Origin: Jannaschia pagri
Lineage (GTDB): Bacteria; Pseudomonadota; Alphaproteobacteria; Rhodobacterales; Rhodobacteraceae
NCBI RefSeq assembly: GCF_019655435.1
Contig: NZ_BPFH01000011.1
Coordinates: forward strand, 1 to 50,932
Direction of reading: 5' to 3'
DNA: 50,932 bases
In this document: positions 44,062-50,932 of the stretch, piece by piece
Layout: every line of letters starts with the position of its first letter
Position numbering within the stretch: the first letter of the stretch is position 1
Notes under the pieces: model-generated
Seen by the model: the letters and a program-made list of their open reading frames with translations, nothing else
The model's database searches: none
What the model was told of the DNA's origin: nothing
Made by a program: the position numbers and the translations under genes

Positions 44062-44808
44062 ATGAGAACGATACTTGCGGTGGCGGCGGTGTGTTTTGCC
44101 GGGGTCAGTGCACATGCACAAGAGACCTTGCGTGTCGCGACGGAAGGGTTCTATGCGCCGTTCAGCTTTTATGACAACAACGGCGATCTGGCTGGGTTCG
44201 ACGTAGATATCGCCAACGCGCTTTGTGGCGAGCTGCAAGTCACCTGTGAGATCGTCCAGAACGACTGGGACCTCCTGATCGACGGTCTGAACGAGGGAGC
44301 CTATGACGCGATCGTCGCGTCCATGTCGATCACGCCGGAACGGGAGGAGAAAGTGTCTTTCACGCTCCCCTACTACTCCAACATGCTCACATTCGTTGGC
44401 AAAAGCGGCAGCGGGATCGAGATCACGCCTGAGGGCCTCGCTGGAAAGACCGTGGGCGCCTTGCGCAGCACTGTGAGTTCCGAGTATCTCGAGGCGACCT
44501 ATAGCGGGGTGGTTGAGGCGCGCCTTTACGATACCCAGGACGAGGCTTTGGCGGCGCTTGTGGCCGGTGACATTGACCTCGTGATCGGGGACAACCTTCC
44601 GAGCTATGCGTGGTTGCAAACCGCTGAGGGGCAGGGCCATGAGTTCATCGGTGAGTTCATCGATATCAATGACCGAATCAGCATCGCCGTCGATAAGGGC
44701 AACGATGCCCTGCTCGATCAACTGAACGAGGCGTTGATCGCGATTATTGAAAACGGGACGTATCAGACGATCAACGCCAAATACTTCCCCTTCTCGATCT
44801 ACTTCTGA
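44062..44808 (+). CDS. periplasmic amino-acid-type solute-binding protein
   Basis: A 248-aa protein. MRTILAVAAVCFAGVSAHAQ is a Sec signal peptide with an AHA-Q cleavage site. The mature part is a family 3 binding protein: LRVATEGFYAPFSFYDNNGD, LAGFDVDIANALCGEL, DLLIDGLNEGAYDAIVASMS, LAGKTVGALRSTVSSEYLEA and VAGDIDLVIGDN, all expected motifs. Members bind polar amino acids, opines or similar small molecules. No ABC permease or ATPase follows; a sensor kinase begins 4 nt after the stop. The protein therefore probably serves sensing rather than uptake. Confidence 0.9.
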   Translation: MRTILAVAAVCFAGVSAHAQETLRVATEGFYAPFSFYDNNGDLAGFDVDIANALCGELQVTCEIVQNDWDLLIDGLNEGAYDAIVASMSITPEREEKVSFTLPYYSNMLTFVGKSGSGIEITPEGLAGKTVGALRSTVSSEYLEATYSGVVEARLYDTQDEALAALVAGDIDLVIGDNLPSYAWLQTAEGQGHEFIGEFIDINDRISIAVDKGNDALLDQLNEALIAIIENGTYQTINAKYFPFSIYF

Positions 44809-44812
44809 GCTG

Positions 44813-47800
44813 ATGTTTGGGGCCGCAGGGGTTCGAGGGCGGCTCCTTCTCGCGTTCTTCGGCATCAGCAGCCTGGGCGTTTTCATCGCGGCTGCGGCGC
44901 TCTTTTCTTTCTCGACCGTGGGTTCCGTCCTCGACAGGATTACGTCGCAAAACGTACCCGCCGCCCTGGGCACCATCGAGATGTCGCGGCAAGCCGAGCG
45001 TATCGTGGCCACCGCTCCCACGCTTTTGTCCGTGCCCAACGAGGTGGAGCGGGAGGAGATCTCAACCCGGATCTTTGCCGAGATTGAAGAGCTGAACGAC
45101 CAACTCGCCGTCCTGCGCAACGGCAACCTGTCGGCCACTGAGGCGCGGCGGTTGGAGCCCGCGATCATGCGGCTTGGTGGTAATATCCGTCAATTGAATG
45201 TCACGGTCGGGGAACGGCTTGAGGTGAACTCCATCAAGGACCAGTTGGTCGAAACGCTGGCCCTCACCGACAGCGCGATCCAGGGCGCCCTTTCGCCTGG
45301 TGTGATGATCCTCGACGCCCGCTTTGCTCAGCTTCAACGTCAAGCTGCCGAACCGAGTGCGAGCGTTGCGGAGTTGAATGAGACACTGGCGGAGCTCAAA
45401 GAACTGGTGTCGAGCACGCTGCCCCAACAGACCGCCCGGTTCGAGGCGGCGGCTATCAACGACATGCTGGTGCGCGCAGCGCTGGCCACATCGCCCTCTG
45501 AGATCAGCGCCTTGGCCTTCCCCCTCCGGCGGTCGCAACAAAACTTCGAGCGTCTGGTGACCCAGATCAACGAAGCGACGCAAGAGCGCCTGGCCCCGCA
45601 TATCGAGACCTTGGCTGGCTTGGCGACGGGGCTGAACTCAATCCCGCGGATCCGGGAGAGGGAACTGCAACTCGATCAGATTGGCCAGGACCTCGTCCTG
45701 CAAAACGCGGAGCTTTCGGCGGAGCTGACTGAGATCGTCGACACCTTGGTCATGCAAACCGAACAAGAAATCGCCACCAGCAGCCGTGATGGCCGCTCCG
45801 CCCAGACGGTTGGTGCTTGGGTGATCATCGGCGTCACGGTCCTGAGCCTTGCGAGTGCGGCACTGGTGATCTGGCGGTATGTCAGCGGCAACCTTGTGGC
45901 CAGAATTACGGCGCTTAGCGCAAGCATGTTGGCCATCGCTGGCGGAAACCTTCGCGCGCCACTGCCCGAAGCAGACGGAAACGATGAGATCGCGAAGATG
46001 GCCGCGGCGCTTACTGTCTTTCGCGACACCGCCATTGAGGTGGAAGAGACGAACCTGCGCGAGATTTCGGAGACGCGTCGCCTGATGACCGACGCGATTG
46101 AGACGATCTCAGAAGGATTTGTCCTCTATGACGCCAATGACAAGCTGGTCCTCTGCAACAAGACCTATCTCGAAATGCTTGGGCCCGATCTAAAGGATCA
46201 GGTCAAACCGGGTGACCGCTTTGACGACATCATCCGTCGGACTGTTGCACATGGCTTGGTCCGTGACGCCGTCGGGCGGGAAGAGGCGTGGATCGTCGAG
46301 CGGCTGGCTGCCTACCGCGACCCAAAGGGCGACCACGTCCAGCAATATTCCGATGGCCGCTGGATCAAGTTCAGCGAGTTCAAAACCGAGGATGGCGGGA
46401 CCGTCGCGATCTATAGCGACATCACCGAGCTACGGAATGCGTCCGACAAGGCGCAGGCCGCGAGTGAGGCCAAGTCGACATTCCTTGCGACGATGAGCCA
46501 TGAAATCCGAACCCCAATGAACGGGGTTATCGGGATGACGAACCTCCTCCTCGACACCGATCTGTCATCTGAGCAGCGCGACTATTGCGAGACGATCAAT
46601 ACGTCAGCCGACAGCCTTCTGACGATCATCAACGACATCCTAGACTTCACGCGGGTCGAGTCCGGTAAGATCGAGCTCGAGCATCACCCGTTCGATCTGC
46701 GCACCTGTGTCGAAGAAGCGCTCGACCTTGTGGCGTACGCTGCCGCAAAGAAGAAGATCGAATTGGCCTATGCCATTGAACCGGGCACCGAGGAGTTTCT
46801 GGTCGGCGACGCCACGCGTTTTCGGCAAGTCCTCCTGAACCTCGTCAACAACGCAGTGAAGTTCACGGAAACCGGCGAAGTCGTTGTGACGATTGCACCG
46901 GACCCGACAACGCAAGCGTCGAGCACGTTAAGCACCATGCGCGTCGCCGTGCGGGACACCGGGATCGGCATTCCGCAGGATCGGATGGACCGACTTTTCC
47001 ACTCTTTCAGCCAGATTGATGCGTCGACCACGCGCCGCTATGGCGGCACGGGGCTTGGCCTGGTGATCTCACAACGCCTCATGCGGCTCATGGGGTCTGA
47101 GATTGAGGTGGAAAGCGAGGTGGGCGTCGGCACAACTTTCCACTTCCGCCTCACGCTGCCCATAGCCGAGGCGCCCCCGCGCACCGACCGGACGCTTGAG
47201 ATGGCGGATTGCGCGGGCAAGCGCGTCCTCATCGTCGACGACAACGCCACCAACCTCAAAATCATCGCGCGTCAGACCGAGGCCTGGGGCATGGTCCCCA
47301 CCGTCACGGCCTCCCCCGCGGAGGCGCAGGCGCTACTGGCGACCCCGTCAGACTTCGACCTCGTGATCACCGATATGAGCATGCCCGACATCGACGGTGC
47401 GATGCTCGCCGAATGGATTCATGCGCGGCCCGGTGGCGCGACGCTCCCCATTATCCTCTGCAGCTCGCTCGGCGGGACATCCCCCAGCAAGGCATCGGGC
47501 GTTGATCTTGACCTCTTCAACGCCGTTGTCCCCAAGCCGCTGAAACCCTCAGCCCTGCTGGACGCTATCCTGTCTGCCCTCACCAACCGCCAGGCCCAAG
47601 TCGCCCACGACATTACCACCCCTATGCCCGTGACGCCGATGCAAGAGACGCTGGCCGACACGCTCCCCTTGCGTGTTCTTTTGGCCGATGATCATCCCAC
47701 GAACATCAAGCTTGGCGTTTTGATCCTGGAGCGGATGGGCTATCGCGCTGATATCGCCAACAATGGTCTCGAGGTCCTCCAAACCCTCGAGCGCGCGCCC

Positions 47801-48442
47801 TACGACCTCGTGCTGATGGATATCGAGATGCCCGAGATGGACGGTCTCGAAGCGACCGCCAACATCCGCAACGCCTATGCCGAGGGCGGCCCCAAGATCA
47901 TAGCGATGACCGCCAACGCCATCCAAGGGGACCGAGAGCGTTATCTCGCCTCTGGCATGGATGAGTATGTCAGCAAACCCATCTCAATCCCCGCCCTGCA
48001 AACCGCCATCAAAGCCTGCTTTGCGGGTGGCCCCCCAGACCAGACGCGCCCGATGCTTGAACAGACCCCCGATGACACCGCCGCGCAGTTCGACCCTTCG
48101 GCAATCACCAACCTTATGGAGATCATTGGCGGTGACGCTGAGGCATTCGCCATGCTGAAGCAAAGTTTCCTTGATGAAGCCCCAAAACTCCTCGCCCAGA
48201 TCAAAGCAGGGGATACCGCCGGCGACGCCAAGATGGTGCGCCGCGCGGCCCATACGCTGAAGTCGAGCGCCAATGACTTTGGCGCGCTCCGCCTCGCGCA
48301 GCTTTGCAAGTCCATCGAAGCGGATGCACAGCGCGGCAGCCTCACGACCTTGGCGACGACCCTCCCCGTTTTAGAAGCTGAGTTTGAAGCCGCGGTCGAC
48401 GCGCTGAACGCCCATCAAATGCCCACCGAGAAAGCGACATAA
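44813..48442 (+). CDS. hybrid sensor histidine kinase with two receivers and HPt
   Basis: A 1209-aa protein. TM1 is at about residues 10-31, then a roughly 300-residue helical periplasmic domain, TM2 at about 331-354, HAMP to about 410 and PAS at about 421-525 (ISEGFVLYDANDKLVLCNKT). HisKA has phospho-acceptor His563 in FLATMSHEIRTPMNG. The HATPase has N box LNLVNNAVKFTETG and G boxes DTGIGIP and GGTGLGLVIS. REC1 has Asp854 (VITDMSMPDIDG), REC2 Asp1003 (VLMDIEMPEMDG), and HPt His1147 (AAHTLKSSANDFGA). Architecture is TorS/BarA-like, with two receivers. It should pass phosphate to separate response regulators; two candidates follow. The binding protein just upstream may feed its periplasmic domain. 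Confidence 0.93.
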   Translation: MFGAAGVRGRLLLAFFGISSLGVFIAAAALFSFSTVGSVLDRITSQNVPAALGTIEMSRQAERIVATAPTLLSVPNEVEREEISTRIFAEIEELNDQLAVLRNGNLSATEARRLEPAIMRLGGNIRQLNVTVGERLEVNSIKDQLVETLALTDSAIQGALSPGVMILDARFAQLQRQAAEPSASVAELNETLAELKELVSSTLPQQTARFEAAAINDMLVRAALATSPSEISALAFPLRRSQQNFERLVTQINEATQERLAPHIETLAGLATGLNSIPRIRERELQLDQIGQDLVLQNAELSAELTEIVDTLVMQTEQEIATSSRDGRSAQTVGAWVIIGVTVLSLASAALVIWRYVSGNLVARITALSASMLAIAGGNLRAPLPEADGNDEIAKMAAALTVFRDTAIEVEETNLREISETRRLMTDAIETISEGFVLYDANDKLVLCNKTYLEMLGPDLKDQVKPGDRFDDIIRRTVAHGLVRDAVGREEAWIVERLAAYRDPKGDHVQQYSDGRWIKFSEFKTEDGGTVAIYSDITELRNASDKAQAASEAKSTFLATMSHEIRTPMNGVIGMTNLLLDTDLSSEQRDYCETINTSADSLLTIINDILDFTRVESGKIELEHHPFDLRTCVEEALDLVAYAAAKKKIELAYAIEPGTEEFLVGDATRFRQVLLNLVNNAVKFTETGEVVVTIAPDPTTQASSTLSTMRVAVRDTGIGIPQDRMDRLFHSFSQIDASTTRRYGGTGLGLVISQRLMRLMGSEIEVESEVGVGTTFHFRLTLPIAEAPPRTDRTLEMADCAGKRVLIVDDNATNLKIIARQTEAWGMVPTVTASPAEAQALLATPSDFDLVITDMSMPDIDGAMLAEWIHARPGGATLPIILCSSLGGTSPSKASGVDLDLFNAVVPKPLKPSALLDAILSALTNRQAQVAHDITTPMPVTPMQETLADTLPLRVLLADDHPTNIKLGVLILERMGYRADIANNGLEVLQTLERAPYDLVLMDIEMPEMDGLEATANIRNAYAEGGPKIIAMTANAIQGDRERYLASGMDEYVSKPISIPALQTAIKACFAGGPPDQTRPMLEQTPDDTAAQFDPSAITNLMEIIGGDAEAFAMLKQSFLDEAPKLLAQIKAGDTAGDAKMVRRAAHTLKSSANDFGALRLAQLCKSIEADAQRGSLTTLATTLPVLEAEFEAAVDALNAHQMPTEKAT

Positions 48443-48444
48443 CC

Positions 48445-48807
48445 ATGGCCCTTACACGCATCCTAGTGGTTGATGATGCCCTGACCGACCGGATGAAGCT
48501 AACCCTCGCGCTCAAGTCCCGGGGGTTTGAGGTGACAGGGTGCGCCAGTGGTGCCGAGGCCCTGGAGGCGGTGCAGAGCGCCGCCTATGACCTCGTCATG
48601 CTCGACCTTGTGATGCCCGAAATGGACGGGAGCGCTGTGCTGGAAGCGCTCAGATCCGACGCGGCGACCGACGCGATCCCAGTGATCATCGTCTCGTCCA
48701 CCGACGACCCCGATGAATTGGCGCGTGTTTTGGCTTTGGGTGCCATCGCCCACCTGTCCAAACCGTTTACGCCCGAAAGCCTCGGCGAGGTCCTTAGCCG
48801 GGTTTGA
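48445..48807 (+). CDS. single-domain response regulator (CheY-like)
   Basis: A 120-aa receiver without output domain: acidic pair in ILVVDDALTDRMKL, phospho-acceptor Asp54 in LVMLDLVMPEMDG, Ser/Thr at IIVSST and Lys106 in HLSKPF. It starts 2 nt after the kinase stop, so it is co-transcribed. It probably takes phosphate from the HPt domain. Its 3' end overlaps the convergent receiver-transporter gene by 14 bp. Confidence 0.92.
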   Translation: MALTRILVVDDALTDRMKLTLALKSRGFEVTGCASGAEALEAVQSAAYDLVMLDLVMPEMDGSAVLEALRSDAATDAIPVIIVSSTDDPDELARVLALGAIAHLSKPFTPESLGEVLSRV

Positions 48808-50329
48808 CGATCCCTGCGGGCACGTCGCGCTTGACCTGTTCGGGTTTCACGATCTCGTCGCTCTCCTTGGGCCGCACCAGGATCATCCCGCCGATCATGC
48901 AAACGAGCGCCGCCCAAATCCACATGGACCCGGTCTCGGACAACAACAGGATGCTCCAAATCACGCCCATAATCGTCGCCACATACCCCGACTGACTTGC
49001 AAAGACCGCGCCTGTCTTGCGCACCGCCACCGCCAGGAGCCATGTCGCGCCCGCCGACAACGCGGCGAACAGAACAATAACGGTCATCGTCGTCTGATCC
49101 ATGGCCGAAACGCCAAGCGTCGCGCCCATGCCCACGGCGGCGATCCAGGCGAAGCCGGATGAACCCAGCATGGTGAGGAACACCAACTCCCACGGATCGG
49201 TTTCCTCGGATGGCACGGCAACCATGAGTATTCCCTCGACGCCAGCGCTGATCGGCACCAGCAAAGCGACCATCAGCCAGATCGGCGCCCAGACGGCCGC
49301 CTGATCCCCCACCGGGCGCAGCACAAGCGCCACGGCGACAAGGCCCAGCCCCAACCCCAGAAACCTAAGGATCGTGGGTTTTTCCAAACGAAGCGCTGTA
49401 GTGAACAAAAAGACAATCATCGACTCCATCGCGAGGATGATCGAGAGCTCGATGCCTGAGATGTGTTCGGAAGAGGCAAACAACGCCAGTTGCGGGATTG
49501 CCCCGGCAAACGGCCCAATAATCAGCGCAAACCGCAGCTTTTTCCACGTCAGCTTGGGGATGTTACCGCGGACAAGGCACATCGCCAACCCAAGGAGCAT
49601 CGTGATCGACGAAACCCAAGCCGCCATGCCTAGCGGATTGTCAATCGACGTCCCCGTCAAAATCTTGGAAAGCGCCGGGTAAAGCCCCGTGATCACCCCC
49701 ATGAGGATGAGGAGCATCCCTCCGCGTAGCAGGTCGATCTGGCGCCTATAGGCCATCTCTCGGCGATGCACCTCGCCGGCCATCTGGGTGAAGACACGAC
49801 CCAAGTCCCCGAGCGGGTCGCTCCGCTCGTTCACCTTTTCCAGGGGGAGGCGTGCGGGATTAAAATCCGTCTCATTCACGATCCGCGCCGCGTCCGTCAA
49901 AAGGTCCACGTCGCGTAGGTACTCAAGCTCCAAGTCGCGAAGGCGCTTCTTTTCCAGACAGGCCGACACGCGCGCTTTTAACAGAAGCGGGTCCACGTTC
50001 TTCGGTAAAAAGTCGACGGCCCCAAGCTCAATCGCTGTCACGATCTCCTTCATGTCGTCGAGAGAGGAGATCACCAAAACCGGGATTTGCGCCAAGAGCG
50101 CATCAGCGCCCATGACGCGCAGCACGTCGTAGCCGTCCATCTCGGGCATGACGATATCGAGTAAGACGAGATCGATGTCTTGGGCGCGCAGCACCTCGAG
50201 CCCCTGTGCGCCCCCATCGGCACTGACAACCTGATGCCCAAGCGCCTGGATCGCGGCCGTTAACTTGATCCGGCTCGTCGCGCTGTCATCGACGACCAGG
50301 ACGCAGAAATCTCGATGCGAGTAAAGAAT
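48794..50329 (-). CDS. receiver domain fused to an EamA/DMT-type transporter
   Basis: About 511 aa. Residues 8-125 form a receiver domain: FCVLVVDDSATSRIKLTAAI, phospho-acceptor Asp58 (LVLLDIVMPEMDG), VLVISSLDD and Lys in FLPKNVDP. A charged, probably coiled linker follows (about 126-200). Then come about ten membrane helices with EamA character: MLLILMGVITGLYPALSKIL, ALIIGPFAGAIPQLALFASS and IELSIILAMESMIVFLFTTA. The usual DMT family has no receiver. No ATG, GTG or TTG lies at the proper N-terminus; ATT at 50327-50329 with AGGGG upstream fits best, while the GTG at 50194 would delete half the receiver. It may be a transporter gated by phosphorylation. Confidence 0.82.
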   Translation of the reverse strand: MLYSHRDFCVLVVDDSATSRIKLTAAIQALGHQVVSADGGAQGLEVLRAQDIDLVLLDIVMPEMDGYDVLRVMGADALLAQIPVLVISSLDDMKEIVTAIELGAVDFLPKNVDPLLLKARVSACLEKKRLRDLELEYLRDVDLLTDAARIVNETDFNPARLPLEKVNERSDPLGDLGRVFTQMAGEVHRREMAYRRQIDLLRGGMLLILMGVITGLYPALSKILTGTSIDNPLGMAAWVSSITMLLGLAMCLVRGNIPKLTWKKLRFALIIGPFAGAIPQLALFASSEHISGIELSIILAMESMIVFLFTTALRLEKPTILRFLGLGLGLVAVALVLRPVGDQAAVWAPIWLMVALLVPISAGVEGILMVAVPSEETDPWELVFLTMLGSSGFAWIAAVGMGATLGVSAMDQTTMTVIVLFAALSAGATWLLAVAVRKTGAVFASQSGYVATIMGVIWSILLLSETGSMWIWAALVCMIGGMILVRPKESDEIVKPEQVKRDVPAGIVKPG

Positions 50330-50819
50330 GCTGACGCCCCTACTAGTTCACAAACGCGCTTGTCAAAGGCTGAAAAGACACACCAGCCAGGTGAAAATGT
50401 TGCTTATGCTACGGCAGTTTGCAAGGTGTTGGTCTCGTACCGTGCCACCTCGCAAGAGTTAGCCGCCGCTGGCGAACTCCGGCCAACCCGGCGGCAGGTC
50501 ATTCGCAGGAAATTGATTGAGGGATCAGGCAAAACCGCTATTGAACAAGGTAGTGACCACGACGGGACGGGTGAACCTACGTGCAATTTCCAAAAAATCT
50601 GCACGCCTGTGTTTCACAGAAGCCGAGCCCCTACTTCTCGGTAGAGTAACTGCCTGTCGCGAAAGCATCTCACCGGAACGGTTCAGTTGGGTATAATCGT
50701 TAGTTTCGTTCGCGTAGTCAGCTTTCTGCGCTGATCTATGCTCGGCGAAAAGTGCAGTGCTTTGAAGTTCGGTTTGCCTTGTGGCCTCAGAATTTACCTG
50801 CTCCCCTTAGAGTCCGCGC
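50330..50819. other. intergenic stretch, no supportable gene
   Basis: A 109-codon forward frame (50315-50644) overlaps the receiver gene start and lacks motifs. No RNA gene or repeat was recognised. Confidence 0.4.
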
Positions 50820-50932
50820 TTATAGGTTAGCGCTGTTCAGGGTTTGGTGCTCTTGTGACCGTTGGTGATACTCCCAAGGGGTGAGCCCGTCGAGGCTCGT
50901 GTGGGGGCGGTGGTGGTTGTAATCAGCGCGCC
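50820..50932 (-). CDS. IS3-family transposase C-terminus, cut by the window edge
   Basis: The reverse frame gives ADYNHHRPHTSLDGLTPWEY then HQRSQEHQTLNSANL and a TAA. 'YNxxRPHxSLxGLTPxEY' is the C-terminal motif of IS3-family integrase-core transposases. The rest of the gene lies beyond the window, so whether the element is intact is unknown. Confidence 0.75.
   Translation of the reverse strand, partial: RADYNHHRPHTSLDGLTPWEYHQRSQEHQTLNSANL

Noticed and set aside
50315-50644. 109-codon plus-strand ORF
   Set aside because: It begins inside the 5' end of the divergent receiver-transporter gene and shows no domain or ribosome-binding site.
1-50932. tRNA, rRNA, riboswitch or conjugation genes
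   Set aside because: None recognised by reading. A covariance-model search (tRNAscan, Rfam) was not possible and would be decisive for small RNAs.

Overview
The window is GC-rich DNA, apparently from an extrachromosomal replicon (plasmid or chromid) of an alphaproteobacterium, most likely marine Rhodobacterales (Roseobacter group). The reasons are the codon usage, a Rep_3-type initiator with its own parA/parB, iterons, several very large RTX-type secreted proteins and many decayed insertion sequences. No rRNA, tRNA or core housekeeping gene was seen. Organism and replicon type are inferences.

Layout. 0.5-9.1 kb is a gene graveyard around one large RTX/Ig-like protein: integrase and IS3 transposase remnants, an orphan phage terminase small subunit, an XRE regulator with a small convergent ORF, and broken ORFs. 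9.3-14.5 kb is a small metabolic/regulatory group: AraC regulator, NmrA-like oxidoreductase, two small membrane proteins (DUF4345-like, DUF1772-like), a HAD-like protein without its catalytic aspartates, and a bile acid:Na+ symporter-family carrier. 15-25.5 kb is the replication/partition core: vapBC, rep, an iteron origin with a DnaA box, parA and parB. Identical 20-bp palindromic sites lie beyond rep and beyond parB, and two divergently oriented RTX proteins flank the whole block.

26.5-35.2 kb is a complete type I-E CRISPR-Cas gene set (cas3 divergent from cas8e-cse2-cas7-cas5-cas6e-cas1-cas2) with a one-spacer array. cas1 carries Lys at the position of the conserved catalytic metal-binding Glu, and cas8e has no canonical start codon at the expected N-terminus, so adaptation at least is probably defective. 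35.3-38.9 kb holds a WGR protein and a serine resolvase with a palindromic site, a MuF-type polymorphic toxin with a candidate immunity gene, and IS3 scraps. 39.3-43.4 kb is a 1356-aa RTX protein with four 210-bp internal repeats.

44.0-50.3 kb is a signalling cassette: a periplasmic amino-acid-type binding protein, a large hybrid histidine kinase (HAMP-PAS-HisKA-HATPase-REC-REC-HPt), a single-domain response regulator and, convergent with it, an unusual fusion of a receiver domain to an EamA/DMT-type ten-helix transporter. The simplest model is that the binding protein presents a ligand to the kinase and the phosphorelay acts on the stand-alone receiver and on the transporter-linked receiver. 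This is the strongest candidate here for an undescribed system. The window ends inside another IS3-family transposase.
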